Shown here piece after piece: positions 13,996-23,341 of a DNA stretch of 64,000 bases. The position numbers were made by a program, and so were the translations under genes. Location of the stretch: positions 15,128,001 through 15,192,000 of the forward strand of contig OZ234494.1 of the NCBI GenBank assembly GCA_965153455.1, read 5' to 3'. The notes beneath the pieces are model-generated. The model was not told the DNA's origin. It searched no databases and worked only from the letters and a program-made list of their open reading frames with translations. Position 1 is the stretch's first letter, and each line of letters begins with the position of its first letter. Source of the DNA: Sphagnum compactum. Its lineage: Eukaryota > Bryophyta > Sphagnopsida > Sphagnales.

Positions 13996-14279
13996 TCCCC
14001 ATAGGCGTAATTGGAATCGTTTGCTATGGCGGCAATTCCAGTGTTGTTTTCTATGGCAGAACCGGCCCGGCCTCTGAATATACCAGATAGTTTAGATATA
14101 AACGAGGCCGCACCAAGCAAACCAAGGGAACAGCTTGCCTTCTTCTCCAAGCTCTCCCTTCGCCGCCACCGCTTTTGCCATCGCGCACCAAGCAAACGGT
14201 GGGTACAAAGAAGGAAGGGGGGTTGTATGTGCATTCTGTTAAAAATTCTCCACTGTTGACTGTTGAATTTATAACTGGT

Positions 14280-14390
14280 CCGTCTGTTAATGTCCTGAAA
14301 CCCAGATCCCGTCTGCCTGTCTGTCGAGGTCCTGAAACCCAGATCCCGTCTGTCCATCTGTCGAGGTCCTGAAACACAGATCCCAAATTG
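14280..14390. repeat. Three-unit tandem repeat of 37-38 bp
   Basis: 'cctgaaaccc' followed by 'agatccc' begins at 14293, 14331 and 14368 (the last with acacag in place of acccag). The units are joined by 'gtctg.ctgtcgaggt'. It lies within the GC-rich insertion. Confidence 0.85.
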
Positions 14391-15518
14391 TAAAAGTAAA
14401 ATAACCGCCCAAAAACCTGCCTGGTTCTTCTTTTCCAGGTTTTCGTGAAACCCGGCAGTTCTGTGAGGTTTTTTTGAAATAACTAGAACCGGCAGCGGTT
14501 CTTTGATTCTGAATTTTTTTTCAAATACCCGAAACTTGTGATTCTTTGACTCCGAGTTTTAGTTCTTTTAATTCTCATTTTACAAATACCCAGACGTGGA
14601 GGTTATTCAACATATCAAATACCCGCCCAACATTGCTTATATAGTACACAGACAGAACAATAACAAGAATTATTAATTGGTTGAAACAATTAACGGGTAC
14701 CCACTAATTAGTCTTAATATAGATAAATAATGTGCACATTTTTGGTTTCTTCTCAAAATATTTTGGGATTTATAGTTTTTAAAGAAGGAAAAATTCTAGA
14801 TCCCAAGAAAATATAGGCTATAATCAACACGCCAATACCCACAACACCGCAAGAAATCCAAGTGTTCAATGGCATGGCTTAGTTCTACCAATGCTTCAAT
14901 AGAAATTTTGATTTTATTATGGCTCCTATCACAAAGTTACTTAGGAAGACTAAAGTATTTGAATGGATAGTTGAATGTCAAATCGCTTGGGAGGAAATTA
15001 ATAATTGACACATTTGGGTTCCCATTCTAATAAATCTTAATTGGGAATTAGAATCTCATGTTCATATTGATGTGTCTCAGGTAGTAATAGGCACAATACT
15101 TGCCCATAATCCAACTAATAAATTTGATTAATTGGTTATGTATTCTTCTAAACTATTGAATTATGCTAAAAAAATTTATATCGCTACTATGAAAAGGCCT
15201 TAGTTATGGTCTATGTTTTACACAAGTTGAGACATTATTTTTTAGGTAACAAGTTTGTATTTTATGTTGACCATATCGCCTTACTATATTTAATTAACAA
15301 CCACATGTTTCTAGCAGGTTATTAAGATGGTTATTGTTGTTTTTAGAATATGATTGTAGGATTATCTACAAGCTTAATAGATTTCATTTAATAAACCAAC
15401 ATTAAACTTGTGAACATTATTGAACCTATGGAGGGAATTGATATTTAAAAACATATTAAATAAATTAAAATTGTTGATTAAATTTGGAACTAGTATTTCG
15501 AGGACAAAATATAGTTTT

Positions 15519-15527
15519 AAGGGGGAT
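15519..15527 (+). other. Probable polypurine tract
   Basis: AAGGGGGA stands immediately before the right LTR, where plus-strand DNA synthesis of an LTR element is primed. The call rests on position and composition. Confidence 0.55.
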
Positions 15528-15529
15528 AA

Positions 15530-15949
15530 ACTTACCCAATTATTGTCTATAATAGGTGAGAGAACTTGACAGATCAATAGGTAGTTAACAAAAAATGTAG
15601 TCAACATAATAGGTAATTAGTTTTGAAATTTCTTTATTAGTTATGTCTATACCGGCTAGTTATTGTTTAAATGGTCTAATTTAAACAATTCAAATTTGAA
15701 ATAACAAGTATAAAGAGGAGGAAGGACAAGGAGAATAACAAAGGAATTAAATTTTTTACTTTTAGATTTGTTTTGTGATTTTGCAACTTATGAATACTAT
15801 TTTCATTTGGAGTTTTGATTTATTCATAAAATTCTGAAATTTTCTCGTGAATGTACTTGTTGTTGGGATCAATTTTTTTCCTAGGAATAAAAAATTATAA
15901 GAAATTAGGTGGGAATTAACAAAAATCCCATTAATAGTTAACCATTTCA
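15530..15949 (+). repeat. Right LTR of the Ty3 element
   Basis: Matches the left LTR (2618-3031) from 'ttacccaa' to about 'aaccat'. Shared blocks include 'tcaataggtagtt', 'ttgaaataacaa', 'acttttagatttgtttt', 'tttggagttttgattta' and 'tgttgttgggatcaa'. It lies just after the purine run at 15519-15527. Confidence 0.85.
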
Positions 15950-16789
15950 CATGCAAATCATAATAGATAAACAAGAGATCATCAAGTTGATTGTAAGACA
16001 AATTTAGCCAAATTTGGCTACAAATAAAATATGAAAATACAAACATTTAATCATGCATCTATATCTTTGGGTAATTGCCATCAAGCCTACATCTCAAAAT
16101 TGAAAAAAAACCATTTGGAATTGTGTGAAGTGGGTTACATGACATTTGAATGCAAAATGAATTTGATTTACGAATAATATAACATAATGAATATAACTAC
16201 TCATGGATTAATTTTTATTTCAAGCCAAAATTGTTCCCAAATTTTGCATGGATGAACAAAACTTCTTCTTTTGGCAAAGCCAGCAAAGGTTTGACACATT
16301 TGAACAAAAGATGTCAATTAAAATTGTACTCCAAGTTTGGTAGGGATGCAAAGTTTTTGCCTTTGAAGCAAAGCCAACAAAAGGTTCACACACTTGGATA
16401 AAACATGTAGGGTGGGTGGGCCTATTGCTGTTCACCAACTTATATTCGTGTCCTAATAGAAGGACCCCTATTGGGTATCTAGGAATAAATTCATTATCGT
16501 AGAAGAAAAACAACATAAAATTAGTATATTAACACATTAATTATTGAGAATATGAACACATGTGAATAATGATGAATACAACTAAAAACAATATTGGATA
16601 CAAAACATGAGGAGCTTTGTTTCAATTTCTAATGGCTAGTAATACTCAGTTATTTGTCAATATTATTTTAACAAGTAATTATATATATCATGATGTTGGA
16701 AATATAGTAATACATAGTTTAATAATAAGTAAATGGAGGGTGGAGATATAGTAATTTAGTAATAAGAAAATAATTATTGGAGATTAGAT
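15950..16789. other. AT-rich intergenic DNA
   Basis: No domain, splice structure or repeat end recognised. A minus-strand ORF of 98 codons at 16220-16516 has a low-complexity, untypable translation and is probably chance. Confidence 0.5.
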
Positions 16790-17585
16790 TCCATTGTGAC
16801 CGAACAACGGGTCACTGGTTTTCTTTTTGCTTCTTGCCGGTGAGAGGATGCGAACTGAGACGAGGATCAGACTCGCTGCCTCATTCATGAGTGGCGGCGG
16901 ATCATGATCGATTTCGGAATTCGGATGGCTAGGGTATGCATGGGCTGCATGGCAAGAGCTGTCTAGAGGACGACGCTTCATGAATTCCAGTGCGGCGCTG
17001 CATTCAGGAGGGAGGATGGGCGCGAGTAAGATAGCTTGGGGATGAAGCCAAGCGAGGCAGCTAAGTAGAGAGGATAGTGAGTGTTGGGAGGACAGTTAGG
17101 TGATGGGACAGAAGTTCTGTGAGGAGGTTAGGCTGATGGTTTTTTTTTTCTTCCGCTGCGATTTGCAATCGGCCAGACCCTGGCTTCTGTCATGGTGATG
17201 CTCGGCTAGCACCACAGAGCTGGTAGATTTTGGTAGTAAGAGGGATGTGGGTGCTTGCGCTGTCGAGGAAGCTGTAAATATCAAACTGTGAATGAGGAAT
17301 TGCGTTGTTTCTTTCATGCCTCTGTTGCTTTGTGTGAGTGGACAGTTCAGTCGAATGAGTCCTGCATTCATGTTGTGGTGCGATTCGATCAGAAGTTGAG
17401 CAGGCAGAGACTCAGTGTCTGGAGTCTGTGTTGTGTTTGTGTGCATCTCAGTCGATCTGTGGTTTCGATCGGATGTGCTCCTGCTAGGGCAGAGAGAGGG
17501 ATCCGATTGTCTTCTGGGTCTCCTCCTTTTTTGGTTACACCATATGTTATGATTATAAGTTCTCTTTGTGGTGGAAACTAGTAAG
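16790..17585. other. GC-rich island of unknown origin in AT-rich DNA
   Basis: About 800 bp with abundant CpG, CAG and CTG, bounded on both sides by AT-rich DNA. It contains overlapping ORFs on both strands (minus 17096-17647, 183 codons; plus 17255-17581, 108 codons). Their translations are Ser/Thr/Arg-rich and match no family I recognise. There is a run of T at 17140-17149. It may be a captured gene or promoter fragment, or a young transposon. I found no terminal repeats. Confidence 0.5.
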
Positions 17586-19008
17586 CTTAGCCACATCAAT
17601 ATGCATATAATAAAACTTAAAAATTTTCCCAAAAATAAAAAACCCAAAAGTCATTCAATCACTTGAGCTTGGATTATATATATTTTTATATTTATGAAAA
17701 TTGAACATACATTGAATTTATTCTTCTTTTACTCTTTAAGACTATTTGTCATGAAAATAGGCCCACCTACCCTAATTGCAATAGGGCATTTTGTTGCCAA
17801 AGAATAACATTTTTTTCACGATCAATATGTGATAAATTTTCCCATTATGGGGATCAAAGGTGGTATTATTGTTTGTGGGGCATTATGTGAGGAACTTAAT
17901 TTATATCACCTTGTTATTATTAAAAAAATAATATCCACATATTTAAACCATCCTAAATTTATTTAAAATTTTATGTTTGAATTGGTTTATGTGACCATGA
18001 ATTTGTTTGAAATTTTCATTTTAGTTAAATGTGAGAATAATGGTGAAGAATAGAAGGTGATTATGCAAAAATAAAGAATTTTCATGCATTAAATGCTTAA
18101 ATTTAGTTCTAAAAACATATTAATAACCATTTTAGTACCAAATTTCATTTCAAATGATAATGAGAATGTTTCACACTCAAAAAATCATTATAGGCAGTGA
18201 ACATTTGGTTTGTTTCCAATATATATATAGTTAATTGGGTTTTAGAATCAAAGTGAACAAGGCATGTGTTGCAACTTTTATAAGTGAACCACCGAATTAT
18301 TGCATTTGGGTCTTCACCAACTTTATGTATTGACAAAATTAACATCCCCTCGTTAGTGTTACTATATCTACTAAGAACCTTTAGTATAAATTATACATTA
18401 TTCATCATGTTAATTGAACCTACTAACACCTAATACATTTTCTAAATCTTTTCATGTGTTATATTTTTTCTTATACATATTATTAATGCATATTCTATTA
18501 TATATTTTAGATTTTGAAAATAAAAATAATCCTAACATAAAACTAACTAACTTATAATGTTTACTTGACAACCAATATATGGAAAATTATATGTTTATTC
18601 ATGCAATTTTTAATTATAAAAATAATGTCCTTCAAACCATAAGAGTTGGAGTTTCATAAGGAACAAGTTAATGTAAGTTATATAATGTGGCTTGTGTCAT
18701 TGGCCCAAGTGTGAATTGGCTACCCAATTAGTGAAATTTGAAAATTAAAAATTGATTAAAAATTTATTGAAACATATTATTCAAATTTCAATATTTTCTA
18801 CACCTTAGGTCTAAAAATTAAAAACTCATTCCATAAAATCATACTCATTGAACAATTTCCAATAATAAGAAAAACACCACACAATTCCCCTAAAAACTTA
18901 TTTTTATTTTGTTGAATTTTCTTTGAAAAACTTGTTCAATAACCAACTCTTGCATATAGGCTTAAACATTATGAAACCATTTTGTTGCATTATTATTCAT
19001 TGACGGCT
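17586..19008. other. AT-rich intergenic DNA with one dispersed repeat copy
   Basis: No gene recognised. It contains the opposite-strand copy of a dispersed repeat (about 18660-18815), described separately. Confidence 0.5.
18660..18815 (-). repeat. Dispersed repeat, copy 2 of 3 (inverted)
   Basis: Read on the minus strand it gives 'aatattgaaatttgaa', then 'aattgggtagccaattcac' and 'acttgggccaatgacaca', the same ordered words as 2391-2560 and 47105-47240. Its boundaries are approximate. Confidence 0.55.
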
Positions 19009-19014
19009 CTAAAA

Positions 19015-19045
<31 letters not shown>

Positions 19046-19046
19046 A
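19009..19046. repeat. (AAAT)n microsatellite
   Basis: About nine tandem copies of the tetranucleotide aaat, directly visible. Confidence 0.95.
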
Positions 19047-19899
19047 CACCCAACAAGGGAACAAAAGAAGAAAAAGGAAAGGATTAAAGTTTAAATAAAA
19101 GACCACATTCAAAAGTGCAGAACACACAATGGGGAGCCCTAAAAAGAGAAATCATGAAACTTAGGACTAAAACCCATCATTAGTAGCACGAAACAAGTCA
19201 TGCGAAAAGATGGGTGGAAAACCTAGAAAGACACCAAGCCTAAAAGAAGCCTTTCTTGCTACCACAATCAATTATCACAAAATAATGGCAGTTTGAACTC
19301 TCTAAAGAGCCACTAACACCCTTTGCTTATAAAATCAATGTAAAATCAAAAGAGGAGGACCTTTAGAGCCCTTTATCGATCATGCCATGTTGGCACATTG
19401 ATGAAGGAAGTCATTCGCGTGTTGGTGTAAACATCCAAATATCTCTATTGCCAAAAGGATGAAATCATCTTTAGGTTCATAATCATGATATGACACAGCC
19501 TTTGCCCAAGCTACAGTCGCTAAAACCATTCCCTAAGAAAAAGTCCTTTGTGGAACAAGATATGCACGAGTTGGGTTAGTGATGACTAAATCTACCAAAA
19601 TGCAAATACCATCTATTATAAAGACAATATCCATTTGTTGTCATGATGATTAAATAAATGGCATCGGGAGAACATGTGTATGTTTACACAAGACATGGAA
19701 CCTAACATCCTTAATAATGGAGGTGAAAAAATCCCTAACTCCATCATGTGTGGTAATGTGTTTTCTCCCATGAACATAATGAAGTAGATGTATCTTTTTT
19801 TCAGGTCTATGGGTTGGTCGCATATGCATCTAGGAAGACCATGAGTTGTAGGATGGGGGAGGCAATTTGATGCGTAATGTTGAGAAGAACATCTTAAAA
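19047..19899. other. No gene recognised; possible tail of the non-LTR element
   Basis: This stretch lies downstream, on the minus strand, of the non-LTR RT remnant and may belong to it. I could not match any part of its translation to a domain. Confidence 0.35.
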
Positions 19900-21480
19900 G
19901 ATGGGATGACTGGGCAGGTAGAAAACCAAACTCCTAAGCCTAGGCTTGTGCAAGATGAGAATCTGAAAGCAACGTTGAGATGATGGTGGAAAATGAATGT
20001 TTGTGCATGTTTTTCGAAATGTTTTCTTTAATACGATCTACTCCTCTTTTTGACAACTATTCAAATGGAGGGATGGAAGCTTTGAGGAACTAGAAATAAA
20101 AGGTCATGAACCCACCTACAGTGAGTCTAGAATGGAAATGGACTTGAATTATTTGCCCTATAGCCCTAATAAAAATGGGTGATCCTTTTGTAAAAATCTG
20201 GATGCAATGATTGGGTCAACAAGCCTTTAGTTCCCCAAGCACACTGTCGGGGTGATGATCTCCAAAGAAACAAAACCTATCCCATTTATGGAGATGGGAA
20301 AATAAGCTTGTTGATGAACTAGGGTAGCCTTTGGACACTTAAAAAAACTTGGCCTTAAAAGTTTCCCAAATATGTGAATAATGATCGAATAAAAGGAAAC
20401 TAACTAATGCTGAAAATTGTGGAGTGGGGGAAAAAATGAAGAAGGTAATAAAATCTTTGGGTGAAATAATGAAAATTCCAAATCCCCTAACTCATGAAGG
20501 GCATCTATGTGTTGAATATCATCATCCAAAACCTCTTGGAAAAAAAAGGATGTGAAGGAAAGGGACCTTAAAGGAACATCTAAAACCTTAATGCCCCCAA
20601 CAAAGGTATAGAAACCTAATGGAGGCGAAAAACTTAAAGGCAACCCCAAACCTAAGATGAATCAACACACTTGTAGGGTTGAACCATAACACCTACCAAA
20701 TCTAATTAGGAAGAGAAATGATGAAAATTTTGAAATACAACTGAAACATGTTCAATGATGTGGGTGTCATCTATAATGGAAGGAAACAAACAAGATGGGA
20801 AAAAGGCCATATAAGTTATGAAGTGCGCGGAAATGTGCTAAGGTGAAAAGAAGACACCCAAGGATCCCCCTATGCCAATGGAGGACTGAATAATTGACAA
20901 ATCGCCTTGAGGGGAATGGTCAAGAAATAAAGAAAAAAACTATGGGGCATAAAAGGAATGGATGAAAGGAATAAACATAGACAATTAACCCACCTGCAAC
21001 ACATAATTTTTGAAATATAACCTTAAGGGAGACAATGTTAAAGGCATTTGTAATGTTTACCTGCAACACCACCCAATGAAAGTGAACATTTAAGGTTACC
21101 TGAAAACTGTGTACCATCGTTTCACAACCTCTTTTAATTGCATCCCCAAACTAATGGGGGGACAAGTGAGTAGAAAAAAATTGTTAAATTAGAGGTAAAT
21201 AATTCTACTCACTAACTAATAAGGAACTTTGCCTATTGCTATTGGTTGAATGCAATTAGAAGGGCTGGCCAAAGCTAAAACAACCTTGCAGCACCAAAGG
21301 TCCTAGTTATACTCTCGAGGATATGCCCTACAACATAAGAACACATCAATAATAACTGGGAAAAATAGTTAATTAAGTCCTTTGGGTCAAATAAATCTTT
21401 TAAATGTTTGAATACCATGCATGAAGGCCCATGAACTAAAAGGTGAGCCAAATGGATAAATGTAAATTTGAACATGTTTT
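19900..21480 (-). pseudogene. Non-LTR (LINE-like) reverse transcriptase remnant
   Basis: Minus-strand fragments in order resemble a plant non-LTR RT. An upstream block near 21475-21275 has H-L-A-H-L-L-V-H-G-P and F-K-H-L-K-D-L-F-D-P, ending F-G-A-A-R-L. A core block near 21117-20920 has H-W-V-V-L-Q-V-N-I-T-N-A-F-N, where plant relatives carry a D-V/D-I-A-N-A-F-N catalytic motif; the Asp reads Asn here. A downstream block near 20649-20404 has M-G-L-P-L and G-G-I-K-V-L-D-V-P-L. Several stops and frameshifts separate the pieces. The assignment is from motif memory; the 5' and 3' ends are uncertain. It no longer encodes an enzyme. Confidence 0.65.
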
Positions 21481-21889
21481 AAAAAAATAAAAATCTACTT
21501 TTGGCTGGAACTCCATTAAAGAATCTGAACATGGCAAGGATGAAAAGCTTGTAAATCAATAATAATTTTCAAAAATGCCGAAACTAGGGTTAGGGGGGTG
21601 AGGTTTTTTTACATTGTATAATGCATGAACATACACTCCTTGTACTAGGGCTAGACTTTGATGAAGACGACGGGGCCTTAAGTGAAAACAGAGAGATGGG
21701 GTTTCTAGGGGAAGGACACCATTTGAGAGGGGGACCAAAGGTAAAGCAATTGTTAGGGCTTGCGCACGCAACAAATGTTTCACCTAAAGCTATTTCCAAT
21801 TACCGCAAAAAAAACTTTGTAATCAGCATGATAAACAAAACAAACTACCTTCTTTAATAAATTCATGAACCTCCCTTTAAGCCATCGAT

Positions 21890-22126
21890 GTAGGGAAGTG
21901 TGAGAATCAAAACCCCTCAACTTGTGATCCAGAGTCGAAATAACACGACTTCCCGTGTGAAAAGGGTTTGCACGGTGGCGTCCCTAAACCTAGCCCTAAA
22001 CCCTGTTCTCGCTCGAGTTCTTCGTGCGCTGAAGGCACTGTGGACTGCAGAGCGAGCTCGAGCCCAAGCTCGCACCTCGCACCTTGCTACAGGCATCGCA
22101 GTCGATTCATCTCATCGGCGGAGGTA
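21890..22126 (+). promoter_or_regulatory. Nucleolin 5' UTR exon with telobox
   Basis: A GC-rich stretch with CpG, ending CGGCGGAG before gtaact at 22127, is the likely first non-coding exon. It contains 'ccctaaacctagccctaaaccctg' across 21982-22005, carrying the telobox core AAACCCTA. A second telobox array (agggtttagggttt) lies in the following intron near 22583-22598. Teloboxes are known to mark promoters of ribosomal-protein and other nucleolar genes in plants. The transcription start was not located, and no clear TATA box is seen. Confidence 0.55.
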
Positions 22127-23341
22127 ACTTGTTCATTTCCTGCGGACTCAATGCAGTGCTTTACGAGGCTTTTAAATGTTCCTGTTTTTTTTTTTTTTCT
22201 GTTTCTTTTGGTGTGATGAACGACGTAGGAATGCCAGTTGAGAGTTTGTATTTTCGAGCTATGATTTTACGTGTGCGATAATGCGAGGTAAACTCTGCTT
22301 GACTGTTTGCTTTCTGGGAAGCAATTTCTCTTTCTTTTTATCGTTGTCTTTCATGCTGAGCGGTTTCGACCTACTTAGGGTTTTTCGGTACTGATGTTAG
22401 TTCATGCATGGGGACTACGCGGGGAGTCTTTTGCTCGGTTATATTTATTTCCAGTGTTGAGAAGCGGCTTGAAGCTTGACCTTCTTGTTCTTGCCGGATA
22501 GCAGGCCACTCGTAGAGCGGGCTTTCAGCATGTCGCATTACCTGGTACGCCGTTAGAATGGCCGTCCAAGAAGGCGCAACTTAGGGTTTAGGGTTTAAGT
22601 CCACTACTTGTCGTCATTTGAGGAGAATCACTTTCTCACTGGTGCTTTTTTGTTAGTGTGCGGAGGATTGAGGGTTTTCCCCTGTTTCCAAACGCATGTG
22701 ATCTTATTTCAGAGTGGTGCCTCAAGCCCTGAACGGTGTACAATGTTCGGGTCTCTTCTTTTCCAATGCATGATGGGTCGTATCTGTTTTTGTTCAATCT
22801 TGCAAACCCAATAGTCATTGTAGTCTCCTTGAGGTTTCCTGGCACTCTGAATCAACGATTGATAAGATTGCATTCTGGCCAGCAGTATTGTCTCTGTATT
22901 GTGTTCATCGCATATGTTTTTAAGGCCTGCGGTTGTATCCAGCTATTCATAGTTTGAAGATCTGGAACAAAGCATGCTGATGACAAGCTTGCTCTTTACT
23001 AAGTGTCTAAACCCTAGGTGAGGATAGATTGGAGAACTATTCTAAGCAGCTTTGTAGTTGGATGGTGTGAGGTTATTTGAAATTGAAGTTTGATTCAGGT
23101 TCATGCTGCTTGCCAATTGAGGACTTTTTTGTCTGCATTGTCTGTTGTGATTGACACTGCTTTTGTGATGAAGGTGATGTTCTGGCACCTTATGAATGAC
23201 TCTCACAAGTTTATGACTGCACTCTTTGTCATTTTACTTTGAAAGTGTTGTCATGGAGATTTCTCTTCTATCCCATTGATGTATTTATCTATTGTGATCA
23301 TTGCAGGTTCCTTATTCTTTTCTGCAGAATATTTGATAGTC
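22127..23341 (+). other. 5' UTR intron and leader of the nucleolin gene
   Basis: A donor gtaact at 22127 and an acceptor ttctgcag ending at 23327 enclose about 1.2 kb. 23328-23341 is the rest of the leader. The intron contains a telobox pair, a run of T near 22185 and one copy of a dispersed intron repeat (about 23160-23275). A long leader intron is common in strongly expressed plant genes. Confidence 0.5.
23160..23275 (+). repeat. Intron repeat R1, copy 1
   Basis: The words gtgatgaaggtgatg, gactctcac, tttatgactgcactctttgt and ggagatttctct occur in the same order as in 25975-26175 and 29815-29985, and partly at 55470-55550. The copies are diverged. Confidence 0.65.

Larger units (their letters stand above)
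13937..14708. mobile_element. GC-rich insertion inside the Ty3 RT, identity unknown
   Basis: The RT frame reads ...K-C-R-K-F-G-I up to about 13936 and resumes with S-L-N at about 14708. The roughly 770 bp between them is therefore inserted. It differs sharply from its surroundings: CpG, CAG and CTG are common and GC content is much higher. It carries a perfect 15-bp hairpin (13951-13995), a 37-38-bp tandem repeat (14280-14390), plus-strand ORF 14011-14259 and a minus-strand ORF (13746-14357) that runs into the flanking RT. A TATATAAG-like box lies on the minus strand near 14636-14643. TATTAATT occurs at 13941-13948 and 14671-14678 and could be a target duplication, but it lies a little inside the frame break. 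No transposase or known gene was recognised. Confidence 0.6.
9889..15420 (+). pseudogene. Ty3 reverse transcriptase and RNase H remnant, split by two insertions
   Basis: 9889-10058 encodes the region just before the RT fingers, with L-L-K-E-F-K-D-T-F-V-W-T-Y-K-D-L and I-P-P-K. The frame breaks at the CACTA target site and resumes at 13271. Around 13390 it has N-G-K-L-R-I-S-M-D-F-K-K-L-N-A and D-P-Y-P, and near 13840 F-F-D-D-F (the YxDD-like catalytic box), then K-C-R-K-F-G-I. It breaks again at 13936 and resumes near 14708 with S-L-N. After 14750 come an E-G-K-I-L-D-P-K block, M-A-P-I-T-K-L-L, and the RNase H region (H-I-D-V-S near 15065, Y-S-S-K-L-L-N-Y near 15140). Stops at former CAA/CAG/TGG positions are frequent. 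No functional enzyme is encoded. Confidence 0.85.
2618..15949 (+). mobile_element. Decayed Ty3-type LTR retrotransposon with two nested insertions
   Basis: Two diverged direct repeats of about 415 bp (2618-3031 and 15530-15949) bound an interior with, in order, a gag zinc knuckle (6281-6322), an aspartic protease (about 9090-9465), the N-terminal part of RT (9889-10058), the RT core (13390-13936) and RNase H (about 14880-15420). A primer-binding-like site follows the left LTR and a purine run precedes the right one. CATGT at 2613-2617 and CATGC at 15950-15954 may be a target duplication with one C/T change. Coding parts are full of stops. I found no integrase between RNase H and the right LTR, where Ty3 elements normally carry it. 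The RT is split by a CACTA element and by a GC-rich segment, so the element is older than both. Confidence 0.85.

Noticed and set aside
13746-14357. 203-codon minus-strand ORF as a real gene
   Set aside because: It crosses from the GC-rich insertion into the Ty3 RT remnant on the opposite strand, so at least its C-terminal part is a shadow.
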